DNA from: Croceibacterium salegens
GTDB lineage: Bacteria; Pseudomonadota; Alphaproteobacteria; Sphingomonadales; Sphingomonadaceae
DNA: 64,000 bases
Assembly: GCF_009827435.1 (NCBI RefSeq)
Contig: NZ_WTYM01000046.1
Location: 38,306-102,305 of the forward strand
Direction of reading: 5' to 3'
Shown: positions 17,379-25,977 of the stretch, one piece after another
How the letters are laid out: each line of letters starts with the position of its first letter
How positions within the stretch are numbered: position 1 is the first letter of the stretch
Program-made: the position numbers and the translations under genes
Notes under the pieces: generated by a model
Seen by the model: the letters and a program-made list of their open reading frames with translations, nothing else
Database searches by the model: none
Told to the model about the DNA's origin: nothing

Positions 17379-17948
17379 ATGGCCATCCTTGAAATCCTCG
17401 AAGTGCCGGATCCCCGGCTCAAGACCGTATCGACCCCCGTCACCAGGTTCGACGAGGGGCTCAAGACGCTCGTCTCCGACATGTTCGAAACGATGTACGC
17501 CGCGCATGGCATCGGCCTTGCCGCGATCCAGGTCGGCGAACCGATCCGCCTGCTGGTTATCGACCTGCAGGAAGAGGACATGGATGCCGAACCCGAGGAA
17601 TGCCACGACCACGGCGGCGAGAAGCACTTCCACCGCCCGGTCAAGAACGACCCGCGGGTCTTCGTGAACCCGGAGATCCTCGATCCGTCCGACGACCTCA
17701 AGACCTACCAGGAAGGCTGCCTCTCGGTCCCCGAGATCTACGCCGACGTCGACCGCCCGGCGCGCTGCCGGGTGCGCTGGCAGGACCTCGACGGGAAGAC
17801 CCACGAGGAGGACATGGAAGGAATGATGGCGGTCTGCATCCAGCACGAGATGGACCACCTTGAAGGTATCCTGTTCATCGACCACCTCAGCCGCCTCAAG
17901 CGGCAGATGGCGCTCAAGAAGCTCGAAAAGATCCGCAAGGCGGCCTGA
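17379..17948 (+). CDS. def: Peptide deformylase
   Basis: Removes the formyl group from nascent N-terminal methionine. From the ATG at 17379 it has 189 residues. All three metal-site motifs are present: GIGLAA (44-49), EGCLS (112-116, Cys114) and HEMDH (156-160). Residues 65-92 form an acidic, His-rich insertion between motifs 1 and 2, which makes it slightly longer than the E. coli enzyme. The open frame extends upstream to 17328 but that part is non-conserved intergenic sequence. Confidence 0.95.
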   Translation: MAILEILEVPDPRLKTVSTPVTRFDEGLKTLVSDMFETMYAAHGIGLAAIQVGEPIRLLVIDLQEEDMDAEPEECHDHGGEKHFHRPVKNDPRVFVNPEILDPSDDLKTYQEGCLSVPEIYADVDRPARCRVRWQDLDGKTHEEDMEGMMAVCIQHEMDHLEGILFIDHLSRLKRQMALKKLEKIRKAA

Positions 17949-18246
17949 GCCGCCTCGGCCCGGGCCGAAAAAAGAACTTTCCTACAGCCCTTCGTTCGCT
18001 GCATGCTCGCGGCGATGCCGTTTCGTGCCTGCCCCCTTTTGTCCGCCTCGCGCAAAGTCGCTCGAGCGGGTGAAGGCCACACGATTTTTTTCGAAACGCC
18101 GTGGGTGTGACCCAGCGAATTGCAGCCATTTCTCCTGTAACGTACTGAAAACAAGGTAATGTTGGATTCCGGCACAGGGTCACAGGTGAGAACCTTGTGA
18201 CCCTGCCGCCGGCCTCGGGGAAAGCGTCCGGCGGGTTAGGACCGGC
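17949..18246. other. Gene-free stretch with two hairpins downstream of the anti-sigma gene
   Basis: No convincing gene. Near the anti-sigma end lie two consecutive stem-loops. One is CAGGGTCACA...TTGTGACCCTG (18175-18205, with a bulge). The other is CCGCCGG...CCGGCGG (18206-18212 with 18228-18234). They may end transcription of the convergent def and anti-sigma genes. Neither is followed by a clear T-tract. Confidence 0.5.
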
Positions 18247-18936
18247 CTAGCGCCAGCCCTTCGCCTTAGCCTCCTCCTCACCCGCCGCGTCGAGCGCCGG
18301 GCCGGCGGCCATTTCCTGCGCCTTGGCCAGCAGGTCGGCGTTCCCGGACCCGGCCATCTGGTACTCGGTGCCGTTCCATGAATGGCCCTCGCCTTCGTAT
18401 TCCAGCTTCCAGCCGGTCTCGTCGCGGCAGGCGATGCCGCTTTGCGCCACGCCGCTGAAGGCGCGGCAATAATCACCGTCCCTGTCGCGGAAGCTGACCA
18501 ACACTTTCACCGGCTCCACGACTCCTTGCGTCGCCACCAGCTGCCCGTCGAGCGCCGCGGCGACCTCATCTCCGGCATAGTGCCCGGACCCGCCGCGGGG
18601 CAGGAACACCGCCAAGGCCAGTGATGCGGCCAGCGCCGGGCCGGCGATCCAGCCCCAGCGCGGAATGCCCCGCTTTGCCTCGCGGCCCTGCCGCGCGGTC
18701 GCGAGGTCGGCCACCTTCGCCTCACCGCCGCCGAGCGTCTGCACGAGGTGGTCGGGAACGGCCTGGTCGAGGACCGGGGCAAAATGCGCGCCGAGCATGG
18801 CCTTGAGTTCGGTGTGACGCCGCACCTCTTCCGCCAGCGCCTCGTCCTGCGCCACTTCGGCGGCGACCTGCGAGCGGCGCGGCTCGGCCAGTTCGCCGTC
18901 GGCGAAGGCGGCCAGTTCTTCGGGGCTCACGCTCAT
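18247..18936 (-). CDS. Anti-sigma factor (membrane-anchored)
   Basis: A 229-residue protein whose N terminus (SPEELAAFADGELAEPRRSQV) matches the short helical anti-sigma domain of the ChrR/RsiW-type proteins that hold ECF sigma factors. The usual zinc-binding His-x3-Cys-x2-Cys is absent. One membrane segment follows at about residues 95-114 (IAGPALAASLALAVFLP), then an extracytoplasmic domain of about 110 residues with two cysteines (YCRAF, IACRD) that could form a disulfide. The ATG overlaps the sigma gene's stop in an ATGA, so the pair is translationally coupled. Confidence 0.85.
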   Translation of the reverse strand: MSVSPEELAAFADGELAEPRRSQVAAEVAQDEALAEEVRRHTELKAMLGAHFAPVLDQAVPDHLVQTLGGGEAKVADLATARQGREAKRGIPRWGWIAGPALAASLALAVFLPRGGSGHYAGDEVAAALDGQLVATQGVVEPVKVLVSFRDRDGDYCRAFSGVAQSGIACRDETGWKLEYEGEGHSWNGTEYQMAGSGNADLLAKAQEMAAGPALDAAGEEEAKAKGWR

Positions 18937-19478
18937 GGCGTCTCTCCAAGCCTGGCGAGCAGGGCGTCGCGCCCGCGCACCAGCCGCGAATTGAGGGTCC
19001 CGACCGGGCAATCGACGATCTCGGCGGCCTCCTTGTAGGCGTAGCCTTCGACCATCACCAGCAGCACCGCCTCGCGCTGTTCGTCGGGCAGGGTGCGCAA
19101 TGCGCGGTCGATATCGCTCAGCGCGACGGCGGCTTCCTGCGCTCCGTCGCCGCCGACCGACATGCCGGCTTCCTCAGCCACGAAAGTCTCGCCGCGGCGG
19201 CTGCAGGCGCGAGTCTCGTCGATCCAGATATTTCGCATCATCTTCATCATCCAGCTATCGAGGCGGGTGCCCGGCTGCCACTGGTGGCGCTTCGTCAGGG
19301 CGCGCTCGATGGTGGCCTGGCACAGGTCGTCACCGTCCGCCGGATGGCGCGCAAGGCTCATCGCGAAGCGCCGCAAGCGCGGCAGCAACGCCATGACACC
19401 CTGCTCGAATCCGTCGTCAGCTATTGTCGCCTCGTTCGTTGCATGGATTAAACGGCTGAGTTCGCGCGTTTCATCCAC
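18933..19478 (-). CDS. ECF-type RNA polymerase sigma factor
   Basis: Extracytoplasmic-function sigma factor. Region 2 is visible in LLPRLRRFAMSLARHPADGDDLCQATIERAL and the TRLDSWMMKMMRNIWIDE segment. Region 4 is in LRTLPDEQREAVLLVMVEGYAYKEAAEIVDCPVGTLNSRLVRGRDAL. A GTG at 19478 gives 181 residues; an internal ATG at 19394 would give 153 and still contain region 2. The start is therefore uncertain, but the GTG gives a more usual N terminus. It is cotranscribed with its anti-sigma factor and divergent from the subtilase. Confidence 0.85.
   Translation of the reverse strand: MDETRELSRLIHATNEATIADDGFEQGVMALLPRLRRFAMSLARHPADGDDLCQATIERALTKRHQWQPGTRLDSWMMKMMRNIWIDETRACSRRGETFVAEEAGMSVGGDGAQEAAVALSDIDRALRTLPDEQREAVLLVMVEGYAYKEAAEIVDCPVGTLNSRLVRGRDALLARLGETP
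19444..19471 (+). promoter_or_regulatory. Candidate ECF-dependent promoter of the subtilase gene
   Basis: TGGATTAAACGGC, ten bases, then CGTTT. The same arrangement with identical spacing occurs at 20751-20778 before the next secreted-protein gene. The GGATT...N17...CGTTT layout resembles ECF promoters, which often have a -10 of CGT type. It lies about 40 bases before the TTG start at 19509. Confidence 0.5.
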
Positions 19479-19508
19479 GCTTAAGGAAAAATCACAAGAG
19501 AAGAACCG

Positions 19509-20729
19509 TTGCGCCTGTTTCGCCCAGCCCTGATCGCCCTCGCGGTACTGCTGCCGGTAATCCCCGCGGCGGCCCAGCTTGCGGTGCCCGGCGTGTCGCT
19601 GCCGCAGGTGTCGCTGCCCGGCGAGGTGGTCGGGCGCACGCTGGAGAACACGACCGAGACGGTCCGCGAGACCGCCGAGCGTTTGCTCGACCTGCGGCAG
19701 GCACGCATCGACCGCCTGCTGCAGCGCGAGCGCGAGACGGTCGAGGCCGATGCGAGCGGCGCACCGGCGCGGCGCGGCGAACTGCTGCTGCTCGATCCCG
19801 TCAAGGCGACGCTCGACGCAGTGGCGAATGCCGGGTTCGGCGTCGTCGGCCACGAACGGCTCGGCTCGCTTGGGCTCGAAGTGGCCAGGGTGCAGCTGCC
19901 AAAGGGTGTGAAACTGGCTGCCGCCCAGGAGCTTCTGGCCAAGGCCGCACCGGGCGCCCAGATCGCACCCGACAATATCTATTTCGAATCCGGCGCTGCG
20001 CTCGCCGCCTCGGCCGGCGCCAGCACGCGCATCGCTACGATCGCCACCACCGTCGGCATGATCGACGGTGCGCCGGGCAAGGGCGTTGCGGTCGCCGCAC
20101 AGCGCGGGTTCGCCAAGGGCGCGCCCTATGCCAGCGACCACGGCAGCGCCGTCGCCTCGCTGCTCGGCGGGGCCGGTGTGCGCCGCGTGCTGGCGGCGGA
20201 CGTCTATGGCAAGGATCCGGCCGGCGGCAACGCGCTGGCCATCGCCCGCGCGCTCGACTGGCTCGCGGGCAGCGGCGCTAAGGTGGCGACGATCAGCCTC
20301 GTCGGGCCAAACAACGCGGTCCTCGCCAAGGCAATTGCCGGGGCGAGCCGTTCGGGCATGGTGGTGGTCGCCGCCGTCGGCAACGACGGGCCCGCCGCAC
20401 CGCCGTCCTACCCGGCCTCCTATCCCGGCGTCGTCGCGGTCACCGCAGTCGATGGCCATGGCCGCCCCCTGATCGAGGCCGGCAATGCCCTGCATCTCGA
20501 CTATGCCGCTCCCGGGGCCGACATCCGCGCCGCCAACCGCAACGGCAAGGCGAAGTCCGTGCGCGGGACCTCCTTCGCCACGCCGCTGGTCGCTGCACGG
20601 CTGGCGGCGGCGCTCGACGCGGGCGGCAGCTGGCGCACGACGCTCGACCGCGAGGCCGAAGACCTCGGCCCGCGCGGGGCGGACAAGCAGTTCGGTCGCG
20701 GCCTGCTGTGCCGCGGCTGCGGCCGGTGA
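19509..20729 (+). CDS. Secreted S8 family serine peptidase (subtilase)
   Basis: A 406-residue subtilisin-like peptidase with a signal peptide of about 22 residues (RLFRPALIALAVLLPVIPAAAQ). The catalytic triad is recognisable: Asp186 in GMIDGAPG, His211 in DHGSAVAS and Ser355 in GTSFATPL. The oxyanion Asn is in VGNDGP. A helical prodomain-like segment (about 25-110) precedes it. The start is a TTG with AGAGAAG upstream; no better start exists. It is divergent from the ECF sigma/anti-sigma pair, so it may be a regulon member or act on the anti-sigma factor; both are inference. Confidence 0.88.
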   Translation: MRLFRPALIALAVLLPVIPAAAQLAVPGVSLPQVSLPGEVVGRTLENTTETVRETAERLLDLRQARIDRLLQRERETVEADASGAPARRGELLLLDPVKATLDAVANAGFGVVGHERLGSLGLEVARVQLPKGVKLAAAQELLAKAAPGAQIAPDNIYFESGAALAASAGASTRIATIATTVGMIDGAPGKGVAVAAQRGFAKGAPYASDHGSAVASLLGGAGVRRVLAADVYGKDPAGGNALAIARALDWLAGSGAKVATISLVGPNNAVLAKAIAGASRSGMVVVAAVGNDGPAAPPSYPASYPGVVAVTAVDGHGRPLIEAGNALHLDYAAPGADIRAANRNGKAKSVRGTSFATPLVAARLAAALDAGGSWRTTLDREAEDLGPRGADKQFGRGLLCRGCGR

Positions 20730-20750
20730 TGCGAAAAATTTCGCGCAACG

Positions 20751-20778
20751 TGAATTAAACGGCGAACGGCATCCGTTT
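20751..20778 (+). promoter_or_regulatory. Candidate ECF-dependent promoter of the Gly/Ala/Ser-rich secreted protein
   Basis: TGAATTAAACGGC, ten bases, CGTTT: identical in 12 of 13 and 5 of 5 positions, and in spacing, to the element at 19444-19471. It lies about 50 bases upstream of the ATG at 20830. Confidence 0.5.
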
Positions 20779-20829
20779 TCCTTGTGAGCCGGCGCGAAAG
20801 CCCCGGCGAAAAGACAAGGAGAACAAGCC

Positions 20830-21678
20830 ATGAAGTCCCTTCTGATTGCCGGCGCCGCCATGGCGCTGATCTCGATCCCGGCGCAGGCCCAGTTGCTGGG
20901 TGGCAGTGCCGGAGGTATCCTCGGCGGGTCGGGCGCGGGCCAGGTCGGCCTGCCCTCGTTGCCGAGTGTCCCCGACCTTCCCAACCCCACCGCCGACCTG
21001 CCTTCTACTCGCGGCACGGTCGACGGCTCCGCCCACGGTCACGGTTCGGCCAAGGCCGACCGCAAGAGCGGCAAGGTCGATGCCAACGGTGGCGGCGGCG
21101 CGAACGGTGGCGGCACGCTGACCGACCCGCTCCTCGATGGCTCGGGCAACGGCTCGGCCTCGGGCAACGGCTCGGCTTCGGCCCAGCTGGTCGGCACCGA
21201 TGCGGTGCGCTCGACGGTCGATTCGGCCCGCTCAACGGCCGGTGGGACCGTCCAGCAGGCGCGCGGCACTGCCGGTGGCGCGGTCGGTACCGCCCGTTCG
21301 GCTGCCGCTAGCGCCGCAGGCCTCGCCGGTTCCGCCTCGGGCAGTGCCCAGGGTGCGGCGAGCGGCGCCGCTTCGGCCGCCTACAACTCGCTCGCCGTCG
21401 CCGGCAGCGCCGCCGCCAACGGCTCGGGCGCCTTCGCGGTCGACAAGGGCATGTCCGTCCTTTCGCCCGACGGCGACAAGATCGGCAAGGACGAGCAGGT
21501 GATCGCGGATTCGCGTGGCCGCGTGCAGGAACTGCTGGTCAAGGTCGACGGAGAACGGGCCATGATCCCGGCGACCAACTTCACCGGAAGCGGCAACGCC
21601 GTGATCTCGGCGATGGGCGAAGGCTCGATAAAGAGCCTCGCCGGCCAACAGGAAGGAACGGGCGAAAACGGCGGCTAA
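20830..21678 (+). CDS. Secreted Gly/Ala/Ser-rich protein with PRC-barrel-like C terminus
   Basis: A 282-residue protein with a clear signal peptide (KSLLIAGAAMALISIPAQAQ). A long low-complexity Gly/Ser/Ala/Asn-rich region (about 21-200) follows, including repeats such as GNGSASGNGSAS and stretches of alternating Ala/Gly/Ser that look elastic or unstructured. The last 75 residues are structured (KGMSVLSPDGDKIGKDEQVIADSRG, then VKVDGERAMIPATNF) and resemble a PRC-barrel-like domain. Function unknown. It shares a promoter motif with the upstream subtilase gene, so it may be an exported envelope stress protein and possibly a substrate of that peptidase (inference). Confidence 0.75.
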   Translation: MKSLLIAGAAMALISIPAQAQLLGGSAGGILGGSGAGQVGLPSLPSVPDLPNPTADLPSTRGTVDGSAHGHGSAKADRKSGKVDANGGGGANGGGTLTDPLLDGSGNGSASGNGSASAQLVGTDAVRSTVDSARSTAGGTVQQARGTAGGAVGTARSAAASAAGLAGSASGSAQGAASGAASAAYNSLAVAGSAAANGSGAFAVDKGMSVLSPDGDKIGKDEQVIADSRGRVQELLVKVDGERAMIPATNFTGSGNAVISAMGEGSIKSLAGQQEGTGENGG

Positions 21679-21787
21679 CCCCAAACAACCGCAAGCCCGT
21701 TTCGGGGCGCCCGGCAGGAGATTCCTCCCCTGCCGGGCGCCTTCTTGCGTGCGGGGATCAGTTGGCCATGAACAGCGGAGTCGGCGG

Positions 21788-22576
21788 CTAGGTGAGCATG
21801 TCGCGCGTCACCCCGCCGAGGAGGGTTTCGAGCATCCGGGCGTGGCCATAGGCGCCCATGACCACCAGCCCGGCATTGCGTGCCCGTGCCGCCTCGCGCA
21901 ACTGTCCGGCCACTTCCTTGCGTGACGTCCATGGAAAGCGGACGATCTCGCAATCGATGCCATGTCGCGCCAGGTATTCGGCTCCCTGTACTGGCGGGAG
22001 GTCGACGGTTTCCCCGTCGGTTTCGCCGTCTCCCACGGTGGCAAGCGTCACGCGCTCGGACTTCACCAGCAGCGGGACCGCGGCGCGCAGTGCGCGCGAG
22101 GATTCGACGGTGCCGTTCCAGCAGACAAGCGCAGGCGCGCCACATTGCAGCCCGGGGCAACCCTGCGGAACGGCAAGGACCGGCACCCGGGCGTGGATGG
22201 CCAGGCCGCCGGCAAGCCATGACGGGGCAGCCTCGTTTTCGGGATTGCCGGAGCCGACGACCGCGACATCGCTGAGCGCGGCGTATTCCTGCAGGACACT
22301 ATCGCCTAGCCCGATCCGATCGTCCCATTCCCAGCGAACGTCTTCCAATTCGAGCCTGACTTCGGTCCTGGCGCGAAAGGCCTCGGCCCTTTCGCGCATC
22401 ACGTGCGCCATCTCGGTCGAGAGCATGCCCTCGAAGTCTCCGGGCATCGCGAAATCGAGCGAGACGGCCTGAATGCAGGTGACATGGCCGTCGAATGCCC
22501 GCGCGAGGTCAAGCGCGACCTGCAGCCGGGCTTCGAAAGCCTGATCGTCGTGAGCGTGGAGAAGGATCGAACGCAT
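21788..22576 (-). CDS. Universal stress protein (two-domain)
   Basis: A 262-residue tandem UspA-type protein. The N-terminal half starts RSILLHAHDDQAFEARLQVALDLARAF and includes VAVVGSGNPENEAAP. The C-terminal half ends GLVVMGAYGHARMLETLLGGVTRDML, the Usp nucleotide-loop region in which G-x2-G-x9-G-S/T is expected. The ATG at 22576 is chosen because it is the normal Usp N terminus. Two-domain Usp proteins sense or buffer stress; the ligand is unknown. It lies downstream of uvrC in the same direction with a gap of about 77 bases. Confidence 0.88.
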   Translation of the reverse strand: MRSILLHAHDDQAFEARLQVALDLARAFDGHVTCIQAVSLDFAMPGDFEGMLSTEMAHVMRERAEAFRARTEVRLELEDVRWEWDDRIGLGDSVLQEYAALSDVAVVGSGNPENEAAPSWLAGGLAIHARVPVLAVPQGCPGLQCGAPALVCWNGTVESSRALRAAVPLLVKSERVTLATVGDGETDGETVDLPPVQGAEYLARHGIDCEIVRFPWTSRKEVAGQLREAARARNAGLVVMGAYGHARMLETLLGGVTRDMLT

Positions 22577-22653
22577 ATGCGCCTCCCAAGATAGCTGGAA
22601 GGCTATCCGCCCTAGTGAGGCAGAATGCATTGATGGCGGTCAAACGGGCGGAG

Positions 22654-24597
22654 TCACCCGCCCGGATGGTAGAAGTCGTATATCGCCTGCGCCACGCCCT
22701 GGCTGACGCCGGGCGCGCGCTGGAGGTCTTCGAGCGAGGCGGCGCGGACCTTGCCCGCGGTGCCGAAGTGCAGCAGCAGCGCGCGCTTGCGGGCCGGGCC
22801 GATGCCGGGGATTTCGTCGAGCGGGCTGGCGGTGATCGCCCGGCTGCGCTTGGCGCGGTGCGCGCCGATGGCGAAGCGGTGGACCTCGTCGCGCAGGCGC
22901 TGGAGGTAGAACAGCACCGGCGAATTCGTCGGCAGCATCTTCTCGCGGCCATCGGGGAAGTGGAACACCTCGCGCCCCTCGCGGCCGTGGTGCGGGCCTT
23001 TGGCGATGGCGATCAGCGGCACGTCCTCGATGCCGAGTTCCTCCAGCTTGTCGCGCACGCTCGACATCTGGCCCTTGCCGCCGTCGATCAGCACCAGGTC
23101 CGGCCATAGCCCGCCGTCGCGCTCGGGGTCCTCCTCGAGCGCGCGGCTGAAGCGGCGGTGCATGACCTCGCGCATCATCGCGAAGTCGTCGTCGGTCTGG
23201 GCGCTCTTGATGTTGAACTTGCGGTACTGGCCCTTCTGGAAACCCTCGGGTCCGGCAACGACCATCGCGCCCAAAGCCTTGGTGCCCTGGATGTGGCTGT
23301 TGTCGTAAATCTCGATCCGCGCGGGCACATCGGGCAGTTCGAGGAATTCGGACATCTCGCGCATGACTTTCGCCTGCGTTCCGGACTCTGCAAGGCGCCG
23401 ATCAAGCGCTTCATTCGCATTGCGCGCGGCCTGCTCCATCAGCTTCCGGCGCTCGCCGCGCTGGGGGACGCTGATCTCGACCTTGCGCCCGGCGATGGCC
23501 CCGAACGCCTCTTCGAGCAGGGCGCGATCCGGCAGTTCGCGGTCGACCAGGATCGTGCGCGGCGGCGGCACTTCCTCGTAGAACTGGGCAAGCACTCGGG
23601 CGAGCACCTCGTCCTCGCTCACGTCCTGGATGTGGCTCGGGAAGAAGGCGCGGTGGCCCCAGTTCTGTCCGCCACGGATGAAGAAGGCCTGGATGCCGAT
23701 GTGCCCGCCCTTGGCCGCGAGCGCGAAGACGTCGGCATCGCCGACGCTGCTGGCATTGATCGCCTGGCTGCCCTGGATGAAGGTCGCCGCGCGCAGACGG
23801 TCGCGCAGCATTGCCGCGCGCTCGAAGTCGAGCGTCTCGGCCGCTTCAGCCATTTGTGCCTCGATCTTGGCCTGAACCGCGCCCGACTTCCCGGTCAGGA
23901 AATCGCGCGTTTCCTCGACCAGTTCGGCGTAGCCTTCCTTGTCGATCCGTCCGACGCAGGGCGCCGAGCAGCGCTTGATCTCGTAGAGTAGGCAGGGTCG
24001 GTCGCGCCGGCTGAAAAAACTGTCGGTACAGGATCTTAGGAGGAACAGCTTCTGCAGTGCGTTAATTGTCGTGTTGACCGAGCCGGCGCTTGCGAAGGGG
24101 CCATAGTAGTCGCCCTTGGCCTTGCGCGCACCGCGGTGCTTCATGATCCGCGGGAAATCGTGCTCGGCGCGCAGCAGGATGAAAGGGAAACTCTTATCAT
24201 CGCGCAATAACACGTTGTAAGGGGGACGAAATCGTTTTATCAGCTGCGCTTCGAGCAGCAGCGCCTCGGCCTCGGAATTGGTCGTGACGATTTCCATCGA
24301 CCGGGTCTGTGCGACCATGCGTTGCAACCGTCCCGAAAGGTTCGCCACCTGGGTGTAGTTCGCCACCCGGTTCTTCAGCGCCCGCGCCTTGCCGACGTAG
24401 AGCACGTCGCCGCGGGCATCGAGCATGCGGTAGACGCCCGGCATCGGCTTGAGCGTCTTGACCGTCTCGCGGATCGCCTTCGTCCCGGCCTCGATGTCGG
24501 GCTTGCTCGAACCCTGCACGACGTAGGTCGCGCGCTCCTCGTTGAAGCGTTCGGCGCCGCGCGGATCGTGGGGAGTGCCTGCCGGAGTGCGGGACAT
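22654..24597 (-). CDS. uvrC: Excinuclease ABC subunit C
   Basis: Nucleotide-excision repair endonuclease, 647 residues. The GIY-YIG nuclease domain starts near residue 50 (MPGVYRMLDARGDVLYVGKA). A UVR motif and the RNase H-like second nuclease domain follow (IEIYDNSHIQGTKALGAMVV). Tandem helix-hairpin-helix motifs lie at the C terminus (IPGIGPARKRALLLHF). A 45-residue N-terminal extension precedes the conserved start. It is divergent from the APC permease gene. Confidence 0.96.
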   Translation of the reverse strand: MSRTPAGTPHDPRGAERFNEERATYVVQGSSKPDIEAGTKAIRETVKTLKPMPGVYRMLDARGDVLYVGKARALKNRVANYTQVANLSGRLQRMVAQTRSMEIVTTNSEAEALLLEAQLIKRFRPPYNVLLRDDKSFPFILLRAEHDFPRIMKHRGARKAKGDYYGPFASAGSVNTTINALQKLFLLRSCTDSFFSRRDRPCLLYEIKRCSAPCVGRIDKEGYAELVEETRDFLTGKSGAVQAKIEAQMAEAAETLDFERAAMLRDRLRAATFIQGSQAINASSVGDADVFALAAKGGHIGIQAFFIRGGQNWGHRAFFPSHIQDVSEDEVLARVLAQFYEEVPPPRTILVDRELPDRALLEEAFGAIAGRKVEISVPQRGERRKLMEQAARNANEALDRRLAESGTQAKVMREMSEFLELPDVPARIEIYDNSHIQGTKALGAMVVAGPEGFQKGQYRKFNIKSAQTDDDFAMMREVMHRRFSRALEEDPERDGGLWPDLVLIDGGKGQMSSVRDKLEELGIEDVPLIAIAKGPHHGREGREVFHFPDGREKMLPTNSPVLFYLQRLRDEVHRFAIGAHRAKRSRAITASPLDEIPGIGPARKRALLLHFGTAGKVRAASLEDLQRAPGVSQGVAQAIYDFYHPGG

Positions 24598-24671
24598 GAG
24601 CAGCAGATAGGCCGGACCTCGCCATTTCTCAATCGCTTGCCAAGTCCGGCGGAGCGGGGCAACTTCGGCTC

Positions 24672-25955
24672 ATGCAGGGGGAAAAGGCGGCACCGCCGCG
24701 CACGGTCGGCTTCTGGGGAAGCTCGTTATTGCAGATCAACGGGATGATCGGGTCGGGCATATTCGCCCTGCCGGCGCTGCTCGTTGCCGCCGTCGGCAGC
24801 TTTGCGCCGTGGCTGATGGTCCTGGGCGGGATCGTGTTCCTCCCGCTGACGCTGGTCTTCGCCTGGCTCTCGTCGCGGTTCGACGAAACCGGAGGGCCGG
24901 TCCTCTACGGCAAGGCCGCCTTCGGTAGTTTCGTCGGCTTCCAGGCCGGGTGGGGACGCTATGCCTCGGGCAACATCGCGCTTGCTGCCAACACCCACGT
25001 CATGATCGCCTACTTCGCGGTGATCTTCCCCGCACTCCAAGTGCCGTCCATCGCGACCGCCGCAGTGGTTGCCGTGCTCCTTGCCCTGACGTTCATAAAT
25101 CTCCTCGGGATGCGCAATTCGATCGGCACGCTCGGCGTGTTGACGTTGCTCAAGCTGATCCCACTTGCCATTGTCGCGCTGGCGGCGTTGTTCGGCGGAT
25201 TCTCTCAGCAACCTGTCCTGCTGCCTCAGTTCGGAAAGGTGGAATCGGTCGTCCTCCTGTTGTTCTATGCCTTTATCGGATTCGAAGGTGTGACCGTGCC
25301 GGCCGGCGAAGTGCGCGACCCGAAGCGCGACATCCCGAGGGTGCTGGTTACCATGCTCGCAGGGGTGACCGTGATATACGCGCTGGTCATCTGGGCCTAC
25401 CTCACGATCGCCCCCGCGGAGAGCGCGAGCGACAACGCACTCGCCAGCGCGGCGGACACCGCGCTCGGCCGATGGGGAGCGCTGCTGGTCGTCCTCGGTG
25501 CTGGGTTTTCCATCGCAGCCAACAATTTTTCCAGCCTCGTGGTCGTCCCACGCATGGCCTACGGAATGGCGCAGCAGGGCATGCTCCCGCGCTGGTTCGA
25601 ACGCATCAGCCCTCGCTACCTGACGCCGGCCAACTCGATCCTTTGCTACGGAATTATCGCAGCGCTGTTTGCAATCTGGGGCGGCTTTGCCGTGCTCGCC
25701 GCCGCCAGCACGCTGACGCGGATGCTGGCCTATGCAATCTCCGCTGCAGCCCTGCCGGTGATCGAACGGCGCGAGGGGGCGTTCAATCCACTGCACCTGC
25801 TGGTGTCAGTCCTCGCCCTCGCGGCTTCGGCATGGATTGCGAGCCATGCCGACGCCGAAGCCTGGACCATGTTCGGCGTGCTGATTGCCGTGGGGACCGC
25901 GCTCTACGTCCTTGCCCGGCGAGGTCGGACGGCCGCCCCCGAGGCAGCCGCATAG
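24672..25955 (+). CDS. APC-family amino acid permease
   Basis: A 427-residue inner-membrane transporter of the amino acid-polyamine-organocation superfamily with about 12 hydrophobic segments. The first contains the substrate-binding GSGIFALPAL in the unwound helix 1 region; helix 6 carries FYAFIGFEGVTVPAGEVRDPKRDIP, another APC signature. The substrate is not predictable. Its ATG is 75 bases from the uvrC start on the other strand. Confidence 0.9.
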   Translation: MQGEKAAPPRTVGFWGSSLLQINGMIGSGIFALPALLVAAVGSFAPWLMVLGGIVFLPLTLVFAWLSSRFDETGGPVLYGKAAFGSFVGFQAGWGRYASGNIALAANTHVMIAYFAVIFPALQVPSIATAAVVAVLLALTFINLLGMRNSIGTLGVLTLLKLIPLAIVALAALFGGFSQQPVLLPQFGKVESVVLLLFYAFIGFEGVTVPAGEVRDPKRDIPRVLVTMLAGVTVIYALVIWAYLTIAPAESASDNALASAADTALGRWGALLVVLGAGFSIAANNFSSLVVVPRMAYGMAQQGMLPRWFERISPRYLTPANSILCYGIIAALFAIWGGFAVLAAASTLTRMLAYAISAAALPVIERREGAFNPLHLLVSVLALAASAWIASHADAEAWTMFGVLIAVGTALYVLARRGRTAAPEAAA

Positions 25956-25977
25956 AGGTGGCCTGCGAGTTCGGTCG

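Noticed and set aside
18933..21017. 694-codon minus-strand open frame reaching from the sigma factor through the subtilase
   Set aside because: Only its C-terminal part is the sigma factor. The upstream part is antisense to the subtilase and lacks any domain.
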